From: Cohnella sp. OV330 | Lineage (GTDB): Bacteria; Bacillota; Bacilli; Paenibacillales; Paenibacillaceae | Direction of reading: 5' to 3' | NCBI RefSeq assembly: GCF_900112065.1 | Contig: NZ_FOKE01000013.1 | Span: forward strand, 62,001-126,000 | DNA length: 64,000 bases | The notes under the pieces: generated by a model | What the model saw: the letters and a program-made list of their open reading frames with translations, nothing else | The model's database searches: none | What the model was told of the DNA's origin: nothing | Translations under genes and position numbers: made by a program | Shown: one piece after another, positions 57,702 through 64,000 of the stretch | How the letters are laid out: each line of letters starts with the position of its first letter | Numbering within the stretch: position 1 is the first letter of the stretch

Positions 57702-59246
57702 TCAACCAAGGCTCTTGATATATTCCGATGGCGTGCAGCCCGCGTATTTTTTGAAAATCTGGCTGAAATACTGCGGATTGTCGCCGAAGCCCAGCCGCTC
57801 GGCCAGCTCGAAGATTTTTACGTCGGGCTCGGCCGCGATGTCGGCCATCGCCTGCTTGATGCGCGACTGGGTGACGAAAGCGGAAAATTTCTCTCCCGTT
57901 TCCTTTTTGAAAAGCTTGCCCAGATAGTCCGCGTTCATGTACAGCATCTCCTGCGCCACCCAGTTCAGCGACAGCTCCGCATTGCCAAGCTGCGCCTCGA
58001 CGATCGCGATCACCTTGCGCACGATGGCGCTGTGCTTGTTCACGTTCTGCTCGTAGTTCCACCGCGCGATCTCCTTTGCCGCCTCTTCCAGGAAAGCCTG
58101 GATCGCATGAAGCGTCGTCAGATCGACCAATGCGGGGATCTTCTGATAATAGTCGCCCATTCGGCCCGGCTCGCACAGCCGGATCAGCGCGACGAACTGC
58201 TGAAGCACGTATGACTTGGCGACGCCGATATCGAGCTGGGCTTCCTTCAAGCCGCCGATGAATTCGGCCAACGCGGCCTCCGCCTCCTCGAGATGGCCCG
58301 AGCGCACGGCCATGCACAGCCGCTCCTCGTCGAACGCGAACGAGTCGTCCCGGCTCGGCAGGAGCGTATCCTTGCGGGTGATCAGGCTGCCTTCCTCGAC
58401 GTAGAAGCCGTAGTTCAGGCAGGACAACGTCTCCCTATACAGACCGCGGGCGTTGGTGATGTGGTCCGGCTCGCTCAGCGCGACCGTCGCCTTCAGCTTG
58501 TAGTAGTCTTGGAAAATGTCGCGGATGCGGCCCAGCCTGCGCTGCAGGTCGTCGCCGTCGCCCGCTTCCCGAATGACCAGCAGCACGTGGTCGCCGATGG
58601 TCGTGCTGAGCAGCGGTTGCGCGAGCACGTCGCCCGCGATGTTCCGGATCGCGAACAGATGCTCGAACTCGAACGGCGCTTGCAGCTGGAACAGGATGAG
58701 CCTCACCCGGTAATCGTAGTCGAGCTTGAACAGCTGCCTGTACCGCTCCCAATCCCGGATGCCGAACGTCTTGTTCGTCACGAATTCCTTCAGGAATTGC
58801 TCTTTGACGTGCGGCATGACGGCGTCCATCTCAGTCTTCATCTGCTGCAAAAACGCTTCGCGCCGCTCCTCCTGTCCGAGCTCCGCGATGAGCTCGGACA
58901 ATGCGCCCGTTATCTTATGCTCGTTGGTCGGCTTGAGCAGGTAATGCTTGACCCCGTACTGCATCGCGCGGCTCGCGTATTCGAATTCGCCGAAGCCCGA
59001 CAGCACGATAAACCGGATGTGCGGATAGGCTTCGCTCGCTTTTTCCACCAGCTGCAGGCCGTCCATGACCGGCATCTTGACGTCCGTAATGACGATATCC
59101 GGCGCCAGCTCCGCGATGCGCTCGAACGCCTCCGCGCCGTTGCGCGCCGTGCCGGCGAGCGCGGTGCCCGCCGACGCCCAGTCGACGATACGGGAGATGC
59201 CGTCCAAAATAAGCCGCTCGTCGTCTACCAGAAGCACCTTGTACAT
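57702..59246 (-). CDS. Response regulator, YesN type (REC plus AraC DNA-binding domain)
   Basis: 514 residues. Receiver domain about 1-120 with acidic pair DD (8-9), phospho-acceptor Asp55 in IVITDVKMPVMDG and Lys in HYLLKPTNEHK; a middle region of about 280 residues; an AraC helix-turn-helix pair at the C terminus (MLYMNADYLGKLFKKETGEK, GFGDNPQYFSQIFKKYAGCT). It pairs with the kinase gene 26 bases upstream and probably activates the downstream binding-protein/permease/GH105 genes. Confidence 0.94.
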   Translation of the reverse strand: MYKVLLVDDERLILDGISRIVDWASAGTALAGTARNGAEAFERIAELAPDIVITDVKMPVMDGLQLVEKASEAYPHIRFIVLSGFGEFEYASRAMQYGVKHYLLKPTNEHKITGALSELIAELGQEERREAFLQQMKTEMDAVMPHVKEQFLKEFVTNKTFGIRDWERYRQLFKLDYDYRVRLILFQLQAPFEFEHLFAIRNIAGDVLAQPLLSTTIGDHVLLVIREAGDGDDLQRRLGRIRDIFQDYYKLKATVALSEPDHITNARGLYRETLSCLNYGFYVEEGSLITRKDTLLPSRDDSFAFDEERLCMAVRSGHLEEAEAALAEFIGGLKEAQLDIGVAKSYVLQQFVALIRLCEPGRMGDYYQKIPALVDLTTLHAIQAFLEEAAKEIARWNYEQNVNKHSAIVRKVIAIVEAQLGNAELSLNWVAQEMLYMNADYLGKLFKKETGEKFSAFVTQSRIKQAMADIAAEPDVKIFELAERLGFGDNPQYFSQIFKKYAGCTPSEYIKSLG

Positions 59247-59272
59247 GGTCAGTCCTCCTTCGTTCGGTTCGC

Positions 59273-61039
59273 TCAGGTTCGAGCATCTTCGGCGGGCAAC
59301 GCCAGCGTAACGCGGGTGGCTTGCCCCGGCTCGCTCTCCACGCGAACGCCATAGGCTTCGCCGAACGCGATTTTGATGCGCTCGTCGATGTTGAGCAGGC
59401 CGATGCCTCTGCCTTGACCGCGGGCTTCCCCGCTGCGCAGCCGCTCCAGCATGCGGGGGTCCATCCCCGGTCCGGAATCCTCCACGGTCAGCAGGAGCAG
59501 TCCTTCCGCGGAAGATTCCCTGGCGCGGATGACGATCCGGCAGGGCGACATCGAAGGCTCTACCGCGTAGTTGACGGCGTTCTCGAGGAGCGGCTGAAGC
59601 GTCAGCTTCGGGATCGTGCGGCCGAGGAGCGCCTCGGGAATGTCCGTCTCGAATTCCAGGCGTTCCTCGAACCGGTACTTCTGGATCGTCACGTAGCTTT
59701 CCACCAGCCCCAGCTCCTCACGCAATGGGATGAGCGGGTCGCCGAGCGAGATCGAGTTTCTCAGCAGAAAGCCGAGCGCCTCGACCATTTGCGAGATTTG
59801 CGGTTGACGGTTGATCTTGGCCATCCAGTTGATCGATTCGAGCGTATTGTACAGAAAATGCGGGTTGATCTGCGCCTGAAGCGCCTTGAATTCGGTCTCC
59901 TTCACCAGCAGCCGGCTCTTGAAGTTTTCGGTGATCAGCGTGTTGATGCGCTCGATCATGATCCGGAACGAACGGTGCAGCAGGCCGACCTCGTCGCGCG
60001 GCACGCTGGCCGTGTCGATCGACAGCAGGTTCGCCTCCTCGAAGTTGCCCCGCTCGGCGAGCCGCATGCGGGCGATCAAATCGTCGATCGGGCGCGTCAA
60101 ACTGCGCGAGAATCGGAAGCCCCACGCGATCACGACGATGAGGAGGCCGACGAACACGAACACGACGAGCTCCTTGATGAAGATAATGCGCTCGAAGATT
60201 TGGTTGAACGGCGTCAGGTTGAAGTACATCCAGCCTGAATTGCCCGACTCGATATGGGACACGAAGTACCGCTCGCCGCCGAAGCTGCCGACGAAATACC
60301 CGCTGCCGTTGCGGCTCTCCTCCTCGTCCAGTCCGACGTCGGCAAACGCGGGATGAACGGGGTATACGATATCCGAGCCGGACCGGATGAGCAACTCGCC
60401 CTCGGCGGGCGCATTCTCGCGCACGATCCGCTCGATATTGATGCGGATGACGAGCATGCCGAGCCGCTTGAGGCTGAAGTCGGTGCCCTCGTACGCACGC
60501 ACCTTCCTCGCCGTGACCAGCGCGCTGTCGCTCTCGTCCGGATAACGCAGTACCTGCTCGCCCTCCGCCTCATCGGACCGGCTTAACAGATCCGCGATTT
60601 TCGCGTCGTTGAGCGCCTTGACGTTGCCCGCGGCATTCTCGTGCCCGAGCGCGTCGTACAGCTGGATCGAGAGCAGGTACGGCTCCGTGCCGGTATAGTT
60701 GAGCAGCCGGTCGACGAGATCGCGCCGAAGCAGCAGCCGGTCGTAATCGCTGGTGTCCGGATTCGCGATCTTTTTCAGCAGCGACTGGATCTGCCCGTCC
60801 GCCGTCACGTTGTAGGAGATCTGCCGGATGCGCTTCAGCTCCGCCTCGATCGCGGAGGAGGACAGATTCAGCACCTGCGACGATTTGCTGTAGATCTGGC
60901 TGTCGTAAATGGAAAACGCGTACTGCTGCACGAGCAGCGTCGCGGAAAAGGAAAGCGCCACGATGAGCGCGATCAGCAAAGACAGCTTGTTGCGTATCCG
61001 CATGTTGCGGTAAAAATCGAATCCGAACCGTTTGCGCAT
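59273..61039 (-). CDS. Sensor histidine kinase, YesM type
   Basis: 588 residues. Membrane helix about 17-37, an extracellular double-Cache-like sensor, second helix about 287-308, HAMP about 309-365, then a His_kinase domain of the LytS/YesM group. The phospho-acceptor His394 lies in QAQINPHFLYNTLESINW, and ATP-binding motifs are QPLLENAVNYAV and VEDSGPGMD. The ATG at 61039 has GAAGGAG eight bases upstream. Senses an extracellular pectin fragment or transporter state. Confidence 0.94.
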   Translation of the reverse strand: MRKRFGFDFYRNMRIRNKLSLLIALIVALSFSATLLVQQYAFSIYDSQIYSKSSQVLNLSSSAIEAELKRIRQISYNVTADGQIQSLLKKIANPDTSDYDRLLLRRDLVDRLLNYTGTEPYLLSIQLYDALGHENAAGNVKALNDAKIADLLSRSDEAEGEQVLRYPDESDSALVTARKVRAYEGTDFSLKRLGMLVIRINIERIVRENAPAEGELLIRSGSDIVYPVHPAFADVGLDEEESRNGSGYFVGSFGGERYFVSHIESGNSGWMYFNLTPFNQIFERIIFIKELVVFVFVGLLIVVIAWGFRFSRSLTRPIDDLIARMRLAERGNFEEANLLSIDTASVPRDEVGLLHRSFRIMIERINTLITENFKSRLLVKETEFKALQAQINPHFLYNTLESINWMAKINRQPQISQMVEALGFLLRNSISLGDPLIPLREELGLVESYVTIQKYRFEERLEFETDIPEALLGRTIPKLTLQPLLENAVNYAVEPSMSPCRIVIRARESSAEGLLLLTVEDSGPGMDPRMLERLRSGEARGQGRGIGLLNIDERIKIAFGEAYGVRVESEPGQATRVTLALPAEDART

Positions 61040-61270
61040 GGGATAAACTCCTTCGCGGGAAGACCGGCTCGGAAGCGCCGGCAAGCGATCGGACAAGCCC
61101 CGCGCTGCGCGGCGGCCAGTCCGGCCGTTAGCCTCATTTTACTACATAACGCGGCATCTCCGCCCCGCTGCGAATCCGGGGGAAATGTTCAAAATTCAGA
61201 GGAATCCGCCGGCGAGGGCGGCATGTGCGAGGATAGGCGCCAATTGCGCGAGTCAGGCTGAATTTGTTTC
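61040..61270. other. Intergenic upstream of the kinase gene, no gene seen
   Basis: Holds the kinase ribosome site and a possible -10 (TAAAAT on the minus strand near 61136-61141) without a clear -35. No coding sequence supported. Confidence 0.35.
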
Positions 61271-61335
61271 TATGTAGGAATTCCCGGGGGTGTTGGGTGC
61301 AGCGCTGGCCAAATGTGTCCTATGTAGGAATTCCT
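61271..61335. repeat. Two-copy 50-bp repeat
   Basis: TATGTAGGAATTCC at 61271 and again at 61321, 50 bp apart, each followed by GGG and a GCTGG/TTGGG stretch. It lies between the GH3 terminator and the kinase promoter region. Confidence 0.75.
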
Positions 61336-61370
61336 GGGCGCGCTGGGCGCAACGCAATCGACTGACATGC

Positions 61371-61411
61371 AAAACGGGACGAAGCAACCGATCTGCTTCA
61401 TCCCGTTTTTC
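61371..61411 (-). terminator. Terminator of the GH3 gene
   Basis: A near-complete 15-bp stem (AAACGGGACGAAGCA / TGCTTCATCCCGTTT), three bases past the stop of the minus-strand gene; the minus strand ends in GTTTTGC. Confidence 0.8.
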
Positions 61412-61414
61412 TAG

Positions 61415-63118
61415 TTAAAGATTGTCGACCGGCGCTACGCCTGCGAACGGAATCTCGCCGAACAAGGCGCGCACGAACGCTTCGTGGGACGCCGGCACGT
61501 TGCTGTAGGCATTGATGGCGACCGGCGCCATGTCGAAGTAGTCGGCGATGAGGTACGGCGAGCCGAATGAAGCCACGACCGACTTGTCCCTGCCGGCCGT
61601 CAAGGCGCTCCAGCAAGCGGAGGCTTCTTCGGCGCTGAAGGCGAGCGGCCCCATCGGATGATGGTGGCGCAGGATCGGCGCATAGACGATCAAGTCGACC
61701 CCAGGCTCGCGCGCGATCAGATCCTCGTACCAGACGTTGCGGATGAGCTCCGTCTCGATGCCGCGCCGCTCGAACGCTTCCTTGAGCGTGATCAGGTCGT
61801 CGTAATCGGCGGTCGACGGGCTGATGCCGACGATGAGCGCTTTGCGCACCGCGCCGGACGCCAGCGGCAGCAGGCCCTCCTCGTCGCGGACGAGCGTCAG
61901 GCCGCCCTCGGCCACGCTTTGCGCCGTGCGCTCCGCGAAAGCGGCAATCTCTGCCTGGCTCGCGGGCAAAGCCGTCGCCTTCACCTCGTAGGCAGGCTCG
62001 CTCGCTGCGGAAGCTTCGCTGCGCGCCGCGCTCTCGGACGCCTCATCGCCCGCGGCCAGCACGCCGAAGCGCCGCTTCATCTGCAGCACGCGTTCCACCG
62101 CATCGTCCAGCCGCTCCATCGTCAGCGCCCCCGTCTCGAGCGCTTTTTCCGCCTCCTCGAAGTATGTGAGCTCCGGCCACAGCAGCATGTCCGTGCCCGC
62201 GTTCAGCGTGTGCAGGTACGCTTCGTTGCGCTCGTACCATTTCAGATAGCCGCCCATGATGAGCGCGTCGCTGACGATGGCGCCCTTGAATCCCATCTGC
62301 CGCTTAAGCAGTCGGTCGCTCAGCTCCGCCGACAGCGTCGCGGGCAAGTATCGGCCCCCAAGTGCGGTCTGCGACTGGAACGCGGGCAGCGAGATATGAC
62401 CCGTCATGATGGACGCGAGCCCGTCGTCGACGAGCGCCTGGAACACCGCGCCGTGCTGCGCGAGCCACTCTTCGCGGGACAGCGAGTTGGTCGTCGTCGT
62501 CATATGCTGGTCTCGGTAGTCGACGCCGTCGCCCGGGAAGTGCTTGGCAGTCGCGGCCAGCCCGTGATCCTGCATGCCCCGCACGACCGCCTTCAGCAGC
62601 GGGATCGCCCAGGAAGGCTTGTCGGAGATCGCCCGGATGGCCGTGATCGGATTGAAGCGGTTGACGTTCAGGTCCGCCACCGGCGAGAACGTCCAGTTCA
62701 CGCCCGCGAGGCCCGCCTCGAGCGCCGTCGCCTTGCCGTAATCGTACGCGAGCTGCTCGCTGCGCGTCGCGCCCAACGCCATCGGGAACGGCAATTTCGT
62801 GAGGCCGGGAATCATGCTGCCGCAGCCGTTTTCCAAGTCCGATGCGAAAATGAGCGGGATGCGCGTCGCCGCCCGGTACTGCTCGGTCGCTTCCTTCACC
62901 TGCTCGAAACCGTTGCTCGTCATGACGTCCTTGATGATCTCCGCGCCGACGAAAAAGCCGCCCACAGGATAACGCTCCAAAAAGGCCTCCAGGCTGCCGT
63001 GCTTCTCGATCTCCTGCGACCGGCTGGACAGCAGGACGACGGTCTGGCCGATTTTCTCCCTGACGGACAAGTCCGCGAGCTTGACGCCGCGAAGCTTATG
63101 ATTGTTGTTCGTATGCAT
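61415..63118 (-). CDS. Glycoside hydrolase family 3 (NagZ/beta-glycosidase-like)
   Basis: 567 residues, no signal peptide. TIM barrel about 20-350: VREKIGQTVVLLSSRSQE, IPLIFASDLENGCGSMIPG, KHFPGDGVDYRDQHM and nucleophile Asp in FKGAIVSDALIMGGYLKWYE. A second alpha/beta domain spans about 375-567 with LIVYAPILRHHHPMG. The D-x-H dyad of NagZ-like enzymes is retained (DQH), but the usual His in KHFPGHG is Asp here. Start at 63118 is six bases after AAGGGGAG; a TTG six codons earlier includes that site. Likely trims imported oligosaccharides or muropeptide sugars. Confidence 0.9.
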   Translation of the reverse strand: MHTNNNHKLRGVKLADLSVREKIGQTVVLLSSRSQEIEKHGSLEAFLERYPVGGFFVGAEIIKDVMTSNGFEQVKEATEQYRAATRIPLIFASDLENGCGSMIPGLTKLPFPMALGATRSEQLAYDYGKATALEAGLAGVNWTFSPVADLNVNRFNPITAIRAISDKPSWAIPLLKAVVRGMQDHGLAATAKHFPGDGVDYRDQHMTTTTNSLSREEWLAQHGAVFQALVDDGLASIMTGHISLPAFQSQTALGGRYLPATLSAELSDRLLKRQMGFKGAIVSDALIMGGYLKWYERNEAYLHTLNAGTDMLLWPELTYFEEAEKALETGALTMERLDDAVERVLQMKRRFGVLAAGDEASESAARSEASAASEPAYEVKATALPASQAEIAAFAERTAQSVAEGGLTLVRDEEGLLPLASGAVRKALIVGISPSTADYDDLITLKEAFERRGIETELIRNVWYEDLIAREPGVDLIVYAPILRHHHPMGPLAFSAEEASACWSALTAGRDKSVVASFGSPYLIADYFDMAPVAINAYSNVPASHEAFVRALFGEIPFAGVAPVDNL

Positions 63119-63323
63119 ATAGTTCTCCCCTTCCAATTGCGTTCATCGACCAGTATGGGGTCTTGAACAGGGGCGCGCCTACTGTAAATTATCCATTTTG
63201 TTGCCTTCCGGACTGTCCATTTTTAACTTTACTGTACGGAGGCGGACAGGAAGAAAAAAGAAGCGCTCCTGCGTCATAAAAATGACCGAAGGGCGCTCCT
63301 CGTCTATGTGCTTTGCCGACAAT
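63119..63323. other. Upstream region of the GH3 gene
   Basis: AT-rich patches near 63181-63240 contain a repeated ACAGTA on the minus strand and probably the GH3 promoter, but no clear -35/-10 pair was found. No gene seen. Confidence 0.35.
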
Positions 63324-63512
63324 GCGGACTATGGATTCGCTATTTTCGCGATATTGGATCGTTTAGCGAAGATTGCGGACCGTGAGTCCGCTATTTCGGC
63401 TGAAAGAGGGACACGCCTGCTGCTTCATCGCGAATAGCGGATCCTGAGTCCGGAATATCGGCAGCATGCGCGTTATGGGGACAAATAGCGGATCCACGGT
63501 CCGACCGGGCGG
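63324..63512. repeat. Four-box palindrome array between GH3 and uxaA
   Basis: Boxes of the GCGGA-N8-TCCGCTATT family with CGGAY cores at 63325, 63376, 63438 and 63489; spacings 51, 62 and 51. The second and third are the clearest: GCGGACCGTGAGTCCGCTAT and AATAGCGGATCCTGAGTCCG. The first pair point right (CTATT after), the last pair left (AATA before). No coding sequence. Confidence 0.85.
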
Positions 63513-63526
63513 GAAAATGGGCTATA

Positions 63527-64000
63527 TTACAGGATGACCCCGTCCTTGAAAATGGCGATCTCGCGGAATCCGTTCCGCTCGTTGTTCGTCTGCGTCTCGC
63601 CGGAAACCAGGCCGACGATCTGCGCGAGCAGTTCGTCCCGCAGCGCGTCCATGCCCATGCCTTCGATCAGGCGGCCCGCGTTGAAGTCGATCCAGTTTTT
63701 CTTGCGATCCGCGAGCTGGGAGTTGGTAGCGATCTTCACGGTCGGCACCGGTCCGCCGAACGGCGTGCCGCGCCCGGTCGTGAACAGGACGACGTGCGCG
63801 CCCGCGGCGGACAGGGCGGTGACCGAGACGAGATCGTTGCCCGGCGCCTGCACGAGATTGAGTCCCGGCTTGCGCGAAGGCTCGCCGTAGGCCAGCACGT
63901 CGGTGACCGTCGCATGGCCGCCCTTTTGCGTGCAGCCGAGCGACTTCTCCTCGAGCGTCGTGATGCCGCCGTCTTTGTTGCCCGGCGACGGATTCTCGTA
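63527..64000 (-). CDS. uxaA: Altronate dehydratase, C-terminal part (5' end outside window)
   Basis: The frame is open to the last base of the window; 157 residues are visible. NPSPGNKDGGITTLEEKSLG, KGGHATVTDVLAYGEPSRKP, then LFTTGRGTPFGGPVPTVKIA and NWIDFNAGRLIEGMGMD match the C-terminal half of UxaA. It dehydrates D-altronate to 2-keto-3-deoxygluconate in the galacturonate pathway, fitting the pectin-degrading genes next door. The frame could alternatively encode a galactarate dehydratase relative, but the altronate type fits better. Confidence 0.9.
   Translation of the reverse strand, partial: YENPSPGNKDGGITTLEEKSLGCTQKGGHATVTDVLAYGEPSRKPGLNLVQAPGNDLVSVTALSAAGAHVVLFTTGRGTPFGGPVPTVKIATNSQLADRKKNWIDFNAGRLIEGMGMDALRDELLAQIVGLVSGETQTNNERNGFREIAIFKDGVIL

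Overview
The window reads as a chromosomal segment of a high-GC, spore-former-type Firmicute of the Paenibacillaceae (Cohnella/Paenibacillus-like). This rests on S-layer (SLH) anchoring, strong GGAGG ribosome sites, several carbohydrate ABC importers without their own ATPase, AraC/YesN-type regulators and many small glycoside hydrolase loci. No rRNA, tRNA, CRISPR array, phage gene or transposase was recognised. The taxonomic call is inference from gene content only.

Layout. 1-5.7 kb: the end of an ABC ATPase with an AbrB-like tail, an EamA exporter with a metallo-hydrolase, and a branched-chain aminotransferase divergent from a LysR regulator. 5.7-12.7 kb: a complete vitamin B12 uptake operon, made of a cobalamin riboswitch, a terminator, an S-layer protein with transcobalamin-like domains, a lipoprotein with the same domain, and EcfT, fused EcfA-EcfA' and an S component. 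12.7-20.4 kb: a MalT/LuxR-type regulator, a DUF3891 protein, an orphan minus-strand transcription unit with a 29-aa ORF, a CNNM/HlyC membrane protein, an overlapping SRPBCC-EVE-MarR operon, and another metallo-hydrolase. 20.8-30.2 kb: an Lpl/Ytc-type sugar import locus with two permeases, a GHL6-like hydrolase, a binding lipoprotein and two AraC-type regulators. 30.3-34.7 kb: a four-gene operon (ThuA-like, Gfo/Idh/MocA, glycerate kinase, and a tartronate-semialdehyde-reductase-like enzyme fused to a YCII domain). 35-41.4 kb: a GH43, a CBM6-CBM6-GH71/99-like secreted protein and a large catalase. 41.5-52 kb: mixed housekeeping and stress genes, including ArsR plus an old yellow enzyme, a nucleoside hydrolase, an SDR, an HD-GYP protein, tandem small membrane proteins, acetyltransferases, GreA, and MarR plus an MFS transporter. 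52.4-63.1 kb: a rhamnogalacturonan-type locus matching the B. subtilis yesMNOPQR order (kinase, response regulator, binding protein, two permeases, GH105), with a GH3 upstream. The window ends inside an altronate dehydratase (UxaA) gene.

Together the genes describe a plant-polysaccharide and pectin degrader. Two import loci, both dependent on an ATPase encoded elsewhere, deliver oligosaccharides that GH105, GH43, GH3 and UxaA would process. The B12 operon would capture corrinoid at the cell surface and hand it to an ECF importer.

The most unusual signal lies between the genes. Six intergenic regions each hold four short palindromic boxes with nearly the same spacing (50/51, 61/62, 50/51 bp), although the box sequence differs by locus. 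Other intergenic regions hold boxes repeated every 51, 50, 41 or 92 bp. These spacings are close to whole helical turns (4, 5, 6 and 9), so all boxes in an array would lie on one face of the DNA. I do not recognise this as a described element.
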